Origin: Diorhabda sublineata
Taxonomy: Eukaryota > Arthropoda > Insecta > Coleoptera > Chrysomelidae
Reading direction: 5' to 3'
Length of the DNA stretch: 64,000 nucleotides
Assembly (NCBI RefSeq): GCF_026230105.1
Contig: NC_079474.1
Span: forward strand, 22,028,794 to 22,092,793
Positions within the stretch are counted from its first letter, which is position 1, and each line of letters starts with the position of its first letter. The position numbers were made by a program, and so were the translations under genes. The notes under the pieces are model-generated. The model was not told where the DNA came from, searched no databases, and was given only the letters and a program-made list of their open reading frames with translations. Shown here piece after piece: positions 10,130 to 22,696 of the stretch.

Positions 10130-12577
10130 TGAATTTATATTAAATCTGAAAAATTATTTAAGAATTAAAAAGAATGTTAAAAATCATTTTATAATTGGTG
10201 ATTTTAACATTAATATATTGAAATGTGATAATATAAGCTCAGAATTTTTAAATAATTTTGTAGATCATGGTTTCCTCCCGGGCTTCACAAGCGTAACGAG
10301 ACCTTTTGATGTGAATAGCGAAGGTGGAACGTGCATTGACAATATTTTTATTAAAACAAATGAAAAGATTAATGCCAAAACTTTTAAATTAAATATACCA
10401 ATGCCACACCACTTTCCACTTTTTGTTGGCGTCAGGAGATCTCTGACAAAAGTAGATAAGGAGAAAAATGAGAAAAAAGTATACAATTACAAAAAACTAG
10501 CAAACATAGCAAGTACAATGATTGGTCACAGTACAAGAAATATGATCCAAATGAAGTGACAAACTTAGTAATACACGAAATACAATGCTATCTTAAAAAA
10601 TCTGAAATTGTAATGATCAATAAATGTAAAAAAAGTAAAAATTTACCTCGAAAAACTTGGATTACGAAAGCAATTGTAAAATCATGTGGAAAAAAGGAAG
10701 CATTATACAAACAGCTAAAATTAGATCCTTTCAATGAATATTTAAAAAGCAAATACAAAAATTACGTCAAAATATTGAATAGAATTATAAAAGACGCTAA
10801 AATCAATCACGAAAGAAAAAAATATTGAACAAAATATTGAAAACTCTAGGAAATTATGGATAATAATTAACTCTAAGATAGGGAAGAATAGATCTCATGA
10901 TAAAAGTAGTATAAGTGAAATTAAAACTTCTAGCAATGAAATAGTCAGGGACAAAAAGAAAATTGCAGACATAATGAATTCTCACTACTGCAGTATGGGA
11001 AAAGAAATGAGTAAAAGTATAAAAACTCCAAATAACAAAACAATAACCTTACCGCAAATGAATGCAAATTCAATCTTCATAAAACCAACAAACAAAGCGG
11101 AAGTTTTGAAAATAATTGAGAATTTGAAAAACAAAAATGGTGGTATTGATAAAATAAGTGCCAAATCTATCAAGATAATATCTAGTCTAATAAGTGATAC
11201 GCTAGCAAGTATATTTAATAATTGCGTAGATAAATCAATTTGGCCAGATGCACTAAAACTTGCTGAAGTGATTCCTATTTTAAAATCTGGTAGTAAACAA
11301 TCAATCGAAAACTGTAGACCGATATCTTTAATATCCAATATTGCCAAAATTTTTGAAAAAATTATTTATAACAGAATATCGGATTTCATAACAAAAAATA
11401 CAATACTGAGTTCAAAACAATTCGGTTTCATCAAAAATAAAGGAACGAAAGACGCACTAATCTATATTACAAATAAAATATATGAGAATTTAGACAAAAG
11501 TACTCCGATAGCAATAACTTTCATTGATCTAGCAAAAGCTTTTGACACTGTCAATCATGAGATACTGCTGGACAAATTGTACGCATACGGTATAAGAGGA
11601 AAAGCCAATAATTTAATAAAAAGCTATCTTAATGGTTGAAAGCAAAAGGTCAGAATAGGCCAAGATAATAGCGATTTCGAAAACATAGACACAGGAGTAC
11701 CACAAGGTACAATTTTGGGTCGTTTGCTATTCATACTATATGTAAACGATTTATTGATAAGTATGCCTGATAATATAGTATCTTATGCGGATGATACCGC
11801 AATCTTTTCTATAGGTAAGAATTGGGAAAATGTGGAATCATCAATGAATATATATCTTGAAGAAGTAGCAATATGGCTTGCATTGAATAAATTAACATTA
11901 AACATAAAAAAACGGTATATGTTGCCTTTGGAAACTATTGTATTAGTGTTCCAAAAGAATTAAATATAACTATAAATAATGAAAAGATACAAAGAGTCGA
12001 TAAATGTAAATATTTAGGCATCATTTTTGATTTTAATCTCAGATCGAATGAGCATATTGAGCATACTATTAAAAGAACAAGATATCTACTTTTTGTTTTG
12101 CATAAATTATCAAAAATTATGACAACAGTGACACTATTGATGGTTTACTACGCATTTTTTCATAGTATAATAAGTAATGGCAATATTGCATGGGGTGGTG
12201 GATATAAAAGTATTTTGCAACTACTGCAAAATCTTCGAAATAGGATACTTAAAATAATAAGTAAACATTCTTTTCCACAAAACAAACCAATAAATCTTAC
12301 ACAAATGTTTGCACTAGAAAGTCTCAGGTATCATTATAACGTATTAAAAAATATATACTTAAACTCGAGCAGTACTACAAGACGTAAATTAATACAGCTT
12401 CCAAAAACATACAAAACTGTAAGTAATAAAAATAACAAAATTAAAGCAATAAATATATTTAATATGTTGCCAAATGAACTTAAAGAACTAGATATAAGTA
12501 TGAAATTAAAAGATTGGATTATTGAAAATATGTATGTAATAGCTAATAAAGCAAGAAGAACGATCTCAAAGATATAG
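10130..12577 (+). pseudogene. LINE ORF2 remains: endonuclease and reverse transcriptase
   Basis: Endonuclease end: IIGDFNINIL at ~10190, TCIDNIFIK at ~10335 and a PHHFPLFV block at ~10405 (the family has SDH-P). Connector in another frame, 10556-10828. RT in 10974-11639: PILKSGS, NCRPISLIS, QFGFIKNKGT and TFIDLAKAFDTVNH; then after a TGA at 11637 GVPQGTILG (~11695) and the catalytic YADD at ~11785. A thumb-like 159-codon frame follows (12098-12577) with the NIAWGGG block. The frame is broken by stops at 10555, 10826 and 11637 and by shifts near 11915-12100, so no full protein can be made. Confidence 0.82.
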
Positions 12578-13000
12578 ATTATTGATTGTAAAAGATAGAT
12601 TAAATGGGTAAAGTTAAAGAACTGGGTTTTAGTTTTAACTTATGGGTATTTTATTTCGAAAATATATATACATATTAAGAAAAGACTTGATCCTGTTAAA
12701 GATATTAACAGATGATCTAAGTCTATAAAACTAAACAGGAATTATACCGACGTTGATTAAAATAAGTATTATTGTATTGAAAATTATTATATACTGTTAC
12801 ATTATACAAAACAGGTTGTATTAGTTTTAAGTTAGTTGTAAGGGGAACAAACATGGCCAGGAGGGTCTTGCCATGCTTGTCTCGCGTCTCCAGACTGGCG
12901 AACAGGAAACTCGTTTTCCTCTGTCTGATTACTTTGTGATTTTGTATTACTTTGTAATGTAATGTACTGTTACTCTGGTAAATAAATAAATAAATAAATA
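10130..13000 (+). mobile_element. 5'-truncated non-LTR retrotransposon (LINE)
   Basis: The element contains the end of an endonuclease domain, a reverse transcriptase and a 3' untranslated region ending in (TAAA)n at about 12979-13000. The 5' end is missing: recognisable coding begins inside the endonuclease. The 3' region has a short GC-richer patch (12850-12930) and then the simple tail. The clade is probably Jockey/CR1-like by RT motifs and tail type, but I cannot assign it firmly. I did not find a convincing target-site duplication. Confidence 0.8.
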
Positions 13001-14033
13001 TGAGTGACAGTAGCTTCGAAATAAAATAATGAGATTTTGGTCATAAAATTTACAAAAGAATTTTAATTGGATATGATTTCATTTTTTGATAGTCAGAATG
13101 TTCTATTCATCATCTCTTTGTATTTATTAAAATGAACAAGATTTCAGCAGAAGTGTGCCTTTATTTGAATACGTTTAAATAAATAAGAATGCAAAATGTT
13201 AACTTTTCCTTCTTGTGCCTTGATTAAGACCAAGACATAAATTAAGTAAACAAAATGTATGAAAGAATTTAATTGATACGAACACAATAAATTGAGAAGA
13301 AAGTAGCCCCTAATACTGGAAGATAACTTTATTGTGCTACATGGGGTATTACTGATGTTCATACTAATTATTGAAGTTAAGGAGTGGTAAGACAATGTTT
13401 TAAATGATAGTTTATGGAATTTTAAGATGCTACAGCAAACCCCAACCAGTCTATTCGAACTTGTTTCATTCTATTTGGTGCATGATTTCCTTAATATTAT
13501 GATGAAAAGCATTGCCATTTACTAACTCATACTTTGGAAATAAGTTCGGAACTAATTTTTTCATTATGGTGATCATCCGCTGCCATATTAGATTAAAAAC
13601 TTGATTCAACGTACCGAATATAGTTCGAAATGAACCTGTACCTCCTGTATTTCTGATATTTAGAACTATATTAAAATGTTTGGCATTGTAGGTATAACTT
13701 TATTAAAGTAGACATATTTGTTATATTCGTCTTTATCTGCAACGTCCATTCGTTCGTATAACTTAACAGCTGAAGTTTTAAATCACGATGAAGTTTTTTC
13801 ATTTATAGGTTCGTTTCAATACATAAGAAAATCGTCTTTTGGACGATGAGATTTGGTGAAATATAGAAATATTTCTATCTGTTTCGTGTTCCAACCGACT
13901 TAGAGGTATCGTTTGTGAAATGTTTCCGAGACGGTCTTTTCGATACTTGGTTGGATTGTGCCGAAAATATCATTTAAATGTTTTCAATAACCGTTTCAAC
14001 AGCGGTCCAGATTAGCAGATTAGAAAAAATTTT
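13001..14033. other. No recognisable feature
   Basis: Only short unrelated frames are present, such as 83 codons on the minus strand at 13144-13395. No repeat partner was found in the window. Confidence 0.4.
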
Positions 14034-14733
14034 TTGTGTGTGTCAGCTGCGACGCACGACTGGAGTTTACTCCTTAAGTTCGATAGTCTAACCAGACGCA
14101 AAAAGAGTTTATTTAACTTAAAAAAGATTGATACTGTATAAAAGGGTAAATTTGTTAATTAATGAAAATAATATACATATATAAATATATATTTATTCAT
14201 TTCATATACATTTATTATAACTAATCGACGAAATATTTTACATTAAACTTTTTACAATAGTCAATAATCTCGATAATTCATATTGGGTTGATTATCTACT
14301 TTTATGTGTTGTTTTCAAATATATATTTATATGAACTACATCGATAAATATTCAATAAATACAAATTGCACATGCTCATACATATAATACATGAATTATA
14401 ACGTACCTTGCAACCACGTGTTTGTTAGATGTTCCGGCAATATCATCTACACCTTTTTCTGCCGTAGTTATTTGAAAATACTTTCAGTTCACTTTAGCGG
14501 AGCACAATGATAAAAATTAAAACGTCACAATAACAATATTAATTATTGATATTTATAATAAAAACAGCAATATAAGTATAACGACACTGACAAATTAGAA
14601 AGTTGCGCATCATAGGGTGCGCACCAAAAACGTATCGAGGTCATTCGTCGATAGATTTTACTCCTCACATTTTTCTCATACTGGGTCCCTTATATATGCA
14701 AATCGATTCTTAAGGAGTAAACTTCAATAAACT
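14034..14733. repeat. Non-autonomous TIR element, copy 1
   Basis: TGGAGTTTACTCCTTAAG at 14061-14078 is repeated inverted at 14709-14726 with one change. A second copy lies at 55314-56285. Between copies, the first ~125 bp and the last ~460 bp (from CTCGATAATTCATATTGGG on) are nearly the same, while the middle differs in length and sequence. The similarity begins at least 27 bp outside the left inverted repeat (GTGTGTCAGCT(G/C)CGACGCACG), so the true end lies outside it. No ORF is present. It is probably a MITE-like or other small non-coding mobile element. Confidence 0.7.
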
Positions 14734-16247
14734 TATAGATTACACTTAAACTTTATCATTAGCGTCTTATGGCCTTGTACTAATATATATTATTAATTAC
14801 TACCATAACTAAAATTGTCAACAAACTCAACTCCAATTTGTCGATGGAAATTTTAATGGGATATTTTTTTATAAAACGGTTCCACTGGAGTTCAACATCA
14901 CTTTATAAGAGTATAGTGACAAAGCGTGAGTGAGGATTTGTCTGTGATTCATGTTTATTTTTGCTGATTAATTTGAAAATTGAAGCGGCATAAGCTATGA
15001 TAATGTTAACGTTGATTTAAACATCCCAAAAAATATTTCCAATGGTCAATATCAGATGCATCAGGTTTTGTAAACTATTATTCAATAAACGTGAAGTTAG
15101 ATACCATTAGGGGATTACTTTTAGTAGTTAAATTATATCTTTACTTTTTGTGATCAAGTAGCCTCCTATCTCACGATATTTATACCCAAATGATTTTTCT
15201 ATTGTATTATTAGAAAGAACATACTCATCTTTGCTTTGAATGAGCTGGAAATCGAATTAAGAGAGAAGATGATTCAAATTTATTTTAGCCCTTCACATTT
15301 TCTAAAGTCAAATTATATTACTGAGATGTTTCGTTCCGTAATATCTCATTTTTATGAATTCTTGTTTTGATACTTGTCGATTTCTATGCTAATAAAAATA
15401 CAGAAAAGTGGAGTGGAGTGAAGCGAGAATCCAGTAGAACAGTTGGTTTATTATAAATTTTCAAGACGGTTTTTTGAAATTTACATATATGTTAACAATA
15501 ATTTTCTCTAATATCTTTTATAATTTTCTTTTATGATTGATATTATATGATAAGAAAAATTTTTCTGCATTTAATTGTGGAATAAACTTGAAAATAGCTC
15601 AACTAGAATATGTTTTTGATAGTGAATTAAAAGATAAAGTATTTATTTACCATCACAAATTTAACGTAAATTTAATCAATAATAATTGATAAATATGGGG
15701 AAAGTTTGCTTCCAAGGGTCTTTTATAACATTAACTTATTTCAAAATATTTATTGCTATGAACAACAAAAAAAAATATACTGAACGTCCCTGCATCCATC
15801 ACCAATCTTTTTTTTTGTTTTCATCCACGAGGGGCGTGTAGCTAAGTTTCGTGAATCAACGTAATTTTCCGTTTGGTAGAACAGTATAACAACTGTTTGT
15901 TGGTTATAGTATGACGAATATTGTCAACGTATGCGAATTGGTATTATTGTAAAGTAAGTCGAATTAAGGTTGCTTAGTAGCATAGCCTGAAAAGTATTCC
16001 AAATATTCAAGAGAATACCAAAGAAATAATTCAAGCAACAATAATAATTGATGAAAAGTCCGATGTATAAGTATATATTTCCCCAATTTTCCAATTCTCA
16101 TATCTATTTTCAAATATAATATACAATTTTTTTTTGCATTTTACATAGACTGAGATTCCATTGCTTTTTAATTGAAGTCAACTGAGGACTGTTCATTTTA
16201 TTGGGGAGGATTATTTATATACGGCACTTTGGATATGCCCAAAAAAA
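14734..16247. other. No recognisable feature
   Basis: AT-rich with no meaningful ORF and no repeat paired in this window. Confidence 0.4.
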
Positions 16248-16786
16248 GGGCGGATGTAATTTGGGCGCTAAAGGATTAATGTACTTTTTACAACATGTAA
16301 ACTAGACGCCAAGACCGAAGGGTCATTTTAATCCTATGTGTATTTTGGACGCTAACCGACTGAAGTACATGATTATGAAATACAGTTATTTACTAAATCA
16401 CCGACATTTATAATAAGATATATTTTTGTATTTTTAGATTTTTCTATAAGAGAAATGACCTATTAACACTTAAGGTCTGAAAAAATTTACCATTAGAGGG
16501 GGCTACTTTGCACTTTTTTTTAAATGAAAAATCTGCCCTTAATAAAGTTTCCTCACAACATTTTTGTAACACTCTACAGAATAAAGTAAATTTTATATTT
16601 CTTTATATTTTTATTTAGTACGTAAGTACATATAAAATATAAAATAAGAGATTTACATAACCTAACCTAACCTACTTAAAAATCTATCAACTTTCCCTCT
16701 ATTGGGAAAATACATGTCGGATTATCTACCCTTCTTGGTCAGACAGGTAAAGAAGGATGGTTAGCGCCCAAATTACACCCTCCGCC
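16248..16786. repeat. MITE with internal CCTAA array, copy 1
   Basis: The ends are inverted: GGCGGATGTAATTTGGGCGC on the left, and the right end (read inverted) starts GGCGGAGGGTGTAATTTGGG, both running on into GCTAA. The whole ~540-bp unit recurs in opposite orientation at 41831-42320 with high identity. Inside, at 16658-16674, is a short CCTAA array of about three units, matching the insect telomere motif TTAGG read on the other strand. No coding capacity; a non-autonomous DNA transposon is the best reading. Confidence 0.8.
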
Positions 16787-17639
16787 AAAAAATAAGTTTA
16801 AGACTATCTAAATAATAGAGTATTTTACGACTGCTGCGTGCATTACCAGTTTCGTATATTTCAGAGGGGATTGGGTAATTGGGAATTTTTAACTGTAATA
16901 ATTTCTCACATGGGACGTTTTTCTTTTTTATCGACAATCTGACCGGCAATTTTTTATATTTGATAAAAAAATAAATTTGTGATTTATTTAATGAAATGTG
17001 ATTTAAATTATTGCCTCATTATTGTAGATTACAAAAACATATAATGCAACGAAGTATTACATGTAATTTTCCTTTTATTTCAAATTTCGTAGGAATAGTA
17101 TGAAAAAAATAACACCTCAGTCACAAAAGTATTTATTTGTTTTATGTCTCATTTTAAATCAGAACTTCAGTTTCTTATTACCTATTATCAATAATATAAA
17201 CATTTACTATTATCTAGCTCCATTGGGCGGAATTTTTTAAATAATCATTTTTTTTAATTATCCAATACCACTTCTGTGACATTTTTGCTTCATAAGACAT
17301 GAAACTTTTTAATATTATGAAAGTCGCCCAATAAAGTCGCTTAAAAATTTAGGGAACACCTTTATTATTTAGCATATAATACTTGAAAACGTTATTTTTG
17401 TAAATACCAACAATAAAGTGGTTCATAACTTACTTTGAACAAAAATATTAAGGGGGACAAAATTGTGACAGAGTGGATAACGAAGTGACGGAATGGTAAA
17501 CAACGTTTACGTTCGCCGAACAAAATTAACCTTTAATAACAATTTTTAATTTTAGAAAACAATAACAAACAAGTCTTGATGATTGGTGTCGATTCTTTGG
17601 TAGATATTAATTTGGTCTTACAATATCTTTTCATTAACT
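16787..17639. other. No gene; scattered GTCAC motifs
   Basis: No ORF of note. Motifs such as CACCTCAGTCAC (~17115), CTTCTGTGAC (~17272), GTGACAGAG (~17465) and GTGACGGA (~17486) begin a cluster that continues to about 18960 on both sides of the transposon ORF fragment. Confidence 0.35.
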
Positions 17640-18090
17640 CTACTTTTCAAAAACTTCTATTGGTTGATCGTATTCGTAAAACACGCGTTTCCGTCTTTTA
17701 ATTATCTTAGGAAGTGGAATAATTTGTAACAAATTTTCATACATCACATCTGACACATCAGTCTCTACCAATTTGAACAATTTCCCAGTATCATCAACAG
17801 ATTTATAAAATATCACTCGAACATCTCCATCTTCATCCACTCCACTTTTTGCTACTCCTAAGTAAGTGTACTCAATTTTTCTTTGACTTAGTACTTTGAC
17901 TAAAAGATGTGTTCCATTTTTTATTAATAATGGATGGATCTTATCCACTAGTATATCGTGGGATGTACCAAATTTCTCAAATTAAGAAGAGGCTGGTCAT
18001 CTTCGTCTTCTGAAGTAGAGGTATACACAGTCTTATAAAATCCCCTAGTAGAACCAATTACATTAGTTATATCAGTCAACGGGATAGATA
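17640..18090 (-). pseudogene. C-terminal part of a transposon-encoded protein, frameshifted
   Basis: Minus-strand block 17640-17981 reads about 113 codons without an ATG (it opens after a TAA at 17982-17984) and contains HPLLIKNGTHLLVKVLSQ, an IEYTYLGVAKSG strand block and a basic KIIKRRKR segment. In a shifted frame, 17975-18090 gives a TSEDEDDQPLL acidic block. The acidic patch followed by a small beta-rich LV-KV domain is what I associate with the C-termini of insect pogo/Jerky-type transposon proteins, but that assignment is inference. The ORF continues beyond the RTE insertion at 18099-18311 as 18321-18410 (GISTSDIEEP). Confidence 0.45.
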
Positions 18091-18320
18091 ATATCAATGA
18101 CTGGGTACTGGATAGAAAGATAAAATAGAATGAGCACATTGACCGCATGACGGAAGAACGAATTGTGAAAATATCAAGGGAGAAATCACCAGCAGGACAA
18201 AGAAGCCTTGGAAGACCTAGGAAAAGATGGAGTGACAACCTCCCAGGTGACTGAGCAGAGGCAATGACGTGAAAAAAACAGGCAATGATGCCTATACACA
18301 GCAGGAAAAAAAATATCAAT
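18090..18320 (+). mobile_element. Short RTE-like LINE 3' fragment with 9-bp target duplication
   Basis: Translated forward, 18109-18235 gives RMTEERIVKISREKSPAGQR-type sequence and a GRPRKRWSDN motif, the well-known C-terminal end of RTE-like LINE proteins in insects. It ends in an A-rich stretch (~18303-18311). AATATCAAT at 18090-18098 is repeated at 18312-18320, which brackets the insert as a 5'-truncated target-primed insertion of only ~213 bp. It lies inside the minus-strand transposon ORF described at 17640-18090. Confidence 0.75.
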
Positions 18321-18410
18321 CAATGGTTCTTCTATATCCGAGGTTGAAATGCCAACTTCTGCCTCACGTTTCGGCAATGGGCAGTAAGTCCATGTAAATT
18401 GTAGCAATCA
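18321..18410 (-). pseudogene. Continuation of the interrupted transposon ORF
   Basis: Minus-strand reading gives a LLPIAE block followed by EAEVGISTSDIEEPLID across a frame change, which looks like the sequence just upstream of the acidic block on the other side of the RTE insertion. It is too short to classify alone. Confidence 0.35.
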
Positions 18411-20017
18411 CAAAAGTTTCCGCAAAAACAACTTAACATTGTGTAGCTCAACATTCCAGGCTGCTGAGCAAGCAATTGATGGACTTGGAGTTGACTTGAT
18501 GGAGTTATACCACTCCGTCACACATTTTCGTGACAGAGTCGTATCTAACGTGACAAAGGGGTCGCTAAATAAACATATTCACCTCCTGTTACTGTTTGCG
18601 AGTGACTGACTGGTATTACCGGGGCGTGGGAACGTATAGCGCGAGTGCGGGATCGAGGGGGACCAGTGACCAAGGTCAAAGTTTCTAACGCACACTATTT
18701 TGTACCATAAAATGGGTGACAGAAGGTAGCAACTAAAATCGTATACATCGGGAGACAGCCAATAAAATATTTTTTTATTTAATAATATAAACATTAAAAA
18801 TTATTTCTTCTTATTAATGTAATAAAAAACGTTGAGTAGTTCAGTAAATGTTCTTGGATAGAAACTTTCAATGTGATTTTTTTTACGAGAGCAGTTTGTT
18901 TACATTACTAGTCATAGAGGGACACACTTTATTTGTATGTATAACACCTCCGTCACGCTTTTTGTATACTATGTCACACTGATTTTGTAAAAAATAATTA
19001 TGAATAAAATCTAGTTTTGAGGATAATAAAATTATTGCATTGTCAATTGTATTTTTATATAAAAATATTTATGAATTTAGTATTTATGAACAAAATATTA
19101 TTTTTTTTTGCTGAGAAGACAAAAGAAGAACGACCCACATACAAAATTAAAAATATATTAAAGGCATATTAATGAATGAGCAGTTGAAATTGATATTTAT
19201 CTATTCAATGTTTTCGAATATTTTTGTATGATAGAAAGTAAAAAATTGTAATCAATTATAATTTTTTCGAAGTTTATATGAACTTAATGGAACTTGAATT
19301 AATACCTGCAAGTATATAATCAACAACTAGTAATTTAGGTATTTCAATTTCTCCAGTTATGGATGTAGGTATCTTTTCATAAAGTCTGTTATATTAAGGA
19401 ACATTTTTTTAAGTTTCAAAATTTTCATAGCTCATCACATTCACATATAAACAATAATCATAATATGAGTTTATCTGAAATAAATATTGGTTTCATTTGT
19501 TTAAACAATTGTTTTAATTTTCTCCATATGTTGCTTCATTTTTCTTGAGAATTGGTGATTTAAATAATGTATCGAATCAATTTACTAATACTTTTGTATT
19601 ATTTTTTATTTGGTCTTGACAACGTTATTTATTATTGTTTTTGTCTTTTTATCGGAGCTTGTATCATGAAGAACTGCAAACTGGGGTACTTCGCGATTTT
19701 CCATTGAATTCGATCCACTGGAAATTTATTGAACCGTTTCGACAACATCAATAGCAGCTGATCCACGTTTCCCGATCAAAAATGAATATTTATAAATTGG
19801 TGTTTAAGTTAACTTTGAACTTCAGTAATAAGTGAAAAATTCGAAATTGTAAAACTTACAATAATTTTGCCACTAATAGAATCAATTAAAAATTGAAGAT
19901 ACGACTTGTTTGATTAGTTTGTTATAGTCTCTTTTGTCTTTTGAGATATCAACTTGAAAATTTGAGAGATCATAGATAGCCATCATTAGTCTTCACATTT
20001 TAAAACTATTTACAACT
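18411..20017. other. No gene recognised
   Basis: The 18500-18700 part is GC-richer than its surroundings and includes several GTCAC/GTGAC motifs (18515, 18533, 18555, 18952). The rest is AT-rich without ORFs. Confidence 0.35.
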
Positions 20018-20019
20018 TA

Positions 20020-21729
20020 CAGAGTGTTCCAGAATGTTGTGCCATCAAAATTTTTTTAAATAAAACTGCCTATTTGAAATCAACTTGACTGTCCCATTAC
20101 GATAATATAGAGTTGTGATAATAGTAATAAAAATTCTGGAAAATTATTTATTTCCTAAACATCTGATACAAGGTAAGTCATATTACGAATAGATAATTTT
20201 CAAGGTTCTTTGGAAGAATCACTCTGTATTTTATGTGATATCGAAATTCATTTTATATCGAGCATTTTCTACACTTAACATTTTTCGTTATCGAGATATT
20301 TTGAATTTTCTGTGAAAAACAATGATTATGTACTTATATTTAATCATTCAACAATTAATTTTGAGTTGACTATGATTTAATTGTGAAAAACTGCCATTTC
20401 ATTATTGCCATTTGGCGGTTGAATTGCAAATGCAAAGTAAGAAAGTATATTGAAAATAAATTATAGAAACAGAACAATGAAAATTTATCCTATCCACTAC
20501 AGTATACGTATACGTCTTGATTATCACAATTTTTGTTAGAGATGACCTTCAAAGACATCTATGCATGCTTTTCTATAGAAAAATTCCGAAATTCATTCCA
20601 TATTCTCTCCATTATGTCATCTCTTGTTGAAGGTATTGGTGGCTACTCTACTGAGCCATTTCTTTCGATCCATCTTCCAGGAAATAGTTCGTTCAGTTCA
20701 CCATCAATTGATTAGCGTGAGAATGCCCACCATGCAAAAACCACATCCTTTGACGTGTAAGAAATGGACTTCTTACAATAAAAGACTCAACTGGTTTACT
20801 AAAAAATCTAAATATATTCTAGCATTTGAATTTTCCTTAAAAATATGGTCCTACTATATGTTAGTCTCTCTGTTGATTAACTCGTCCACCTACAAAATGC
20901 TAACTTTCGTTCAAAATCATCGACAGCTAGTTCTTCTTGCAAGTAAATGTGGTAAGAATTCATTTTGTTTCTGTCAATGAGTCTTTGCTCACTGTAGTAA
21001 CTCAGCTCTTGTTCAATGGAAATACTCCTTATATTTGTGTGTGGATTTTCAGCAACTGCCCGCAAAACATTAATTCCATTTTCTTCTGCCACAGAAGTTT
21101 TTAGTCCTTCATGCTTTTCATACTTAACCGAACCCGTGAGAGTCAATGGCTCCTTAATCTCTCCAAGATTGCTTCTATAGGTTGCCGCCTTTCAGGAAAA
21201 CGTTCATAGTTTATACTTGCTGATAGTTCTCCCAATATCTAGATCATATCAATCATTTCATCACCAGTCAAATTCTTCAACATCAAAAAATGTACCAAAC
21301 CTCTCAATCAAAAAACAATAATGTGCCTGTTGTCGTATTAACATTTCATTGTTATATATCAGTTTTTAACAAATAAATTATATTCAACTAATAATTAATT
21401 GTTGAATGATTAGATATATATTGTGTCTCTAAATTCATGCGATAAAATTCAATGCTCATTTGAAATTAAGTCTTTTCTATAACAAAATTCCCTCGGCTCA
21501 CACCTTTCCGAGATATTACCCTTAAAATTGAATTTATTTTTTTATAAAATTCCAGTAATGCTGTAATTTTCGTGCACTCGCAAAGGATTAACTACTGGTA
21601 TTTTTCCAATATTCCTGTTACAAATTTTTTTCAAGATGATCTTTTATCAAACAAAATTATAACTTGAAATACTTTTATTATTATACTTATTCCAAATATG
21701 CAATAAAATATAGGGCGTGGAACACTCTG
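20020..21729 (-). mobile_element. Tc1/mariner-superfamily element with long inverted ends
   Basis: The ends are CAGAGTGTTCC (20020-20030) and its inverse GGAACACTCTG (21719-21729), each flanked by TA (20018-20019 and 21730-21731), the expected target duplication. About 320 bp in from each end a 20-base word, TAATCATTCAACAATTAATT, occurs at 20341 and exactly inverted at 21393-21412, and similarity runs on inward for ~55 bases. So the element has long, partly diverged terminal inverted repeats around a transposase relic. Confidence 0.78.
20530..21146 (-). pseudogene. Mariner-superfamily transposase relic
   Basis: The open part (20877-21146) includes NVLRAVAENPHTNIRSI, a helix-turn-helix segment, and NSYHIYLQEEL followed by DFERKLAFCRW, the linker before the catalytic core in this insect transposase family. 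Beyond a stop, shifted pieces resemble the core end: an ISWKMDRKKW-like stretch at ~20660-20690 matches the FPGRWIGR-G block before the third acidic residue. The first catalytic Asp region is degraded. It has no ATG-initiated full frame and is inactive. Confidence 0.65.
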
Positions 21730-21731
21730 TA

Positions 21732-22696
21732 AGATTGTAATATGTAGATCAATGATGACTCAAATCTTCTCAGATTTTGAAATTGATATTTCGAAGGACA
21801 AAAGAGGCATTGAACTTTATCGCACTAATTAATCACCCTAGATTAAAGCAAGCAGAGGTTTTGTCCGTAAGAGATATCAACCAACGTGGTTCGTTTTTAT
21901 AAAAGGACTTTGCTATACCAATAGTTGCTGCTGAAGTTACTCATTAACGTGTTGCAGCAATTTATGCAGTAGGAGAAAATTTTTGGGTTGCTGGAATCGC
22001 GTACGGATTAGTAGCTACACGCAATTCAGAGTTGTCAGGAAGATGATTTATCTCAGAAGTGAACGATATACTATCTGGAAACTTAATAGGATAGCCCCCT
22101 CTTCGTAGCAGTAGTACTCGGACCAGATCGTCAGTGGCTTCGGCTTACTGGAACATGTTAACGGCAGATGCCTCATTTCGATCTTGTTGAGATCTACTAG
22201 GATCGCAGACCGTGTGTACGATTTGGCTGCGAGTTGAATCCTGAACAAAATAATCCCAGAAATTACTCGCACTGTATCCGGTAGATTGTGATAGATCAAA
22301 GTGTATAGCAAGGAGGGTATATCTACGATATGTTCATGAAGTATGTTCTCTTCCAATTTAAATGGCCAACAAGGGTTAGCCCATCTTATCCGGATCGGTA
22401 GCGACCCAATATACTGGGATGAGAGATTGTTTAAATATGGAGCATTGAGAAACTTGTTACATGATGTTGATAATAAATTGAATGCCATTGTTAATATTGC
22501 TCCTAAATAAGCCAAAACAAAACATAAGTTCGTCGTTTGTTGCTTAAATTAATATAGATATCTGTATCTGTTGGCAGGCGGCTTCTTCGATTATGAAGAT
22601 TCACTTGTAACTAGCGAATATCATACTTATTTTCCAAATACCCGAATTTTTATTTTGGTCCCGATTTTCCTTCATTTGACAATTGTGTTGATATAT
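21732..22696. other. Unrecognised stretch including a 155-codon minus frame
   Basis: A moderately GC-rich block at 22060-22430 is open on the minus strand for 155 codons (22048-22515), starting from a TTG rather than an ATG. It contains a LPIRIRWANPCWPF-like segment. I recognise no domain in either strand. It may be a decayed transposon piece. Confidence 0.3.

Noticed and set aside
22048..22515. 155-codon minus frame as a gene
   Set aside because: It starts with TTG, has no recognisable motif, and both strands are equally uninformative.
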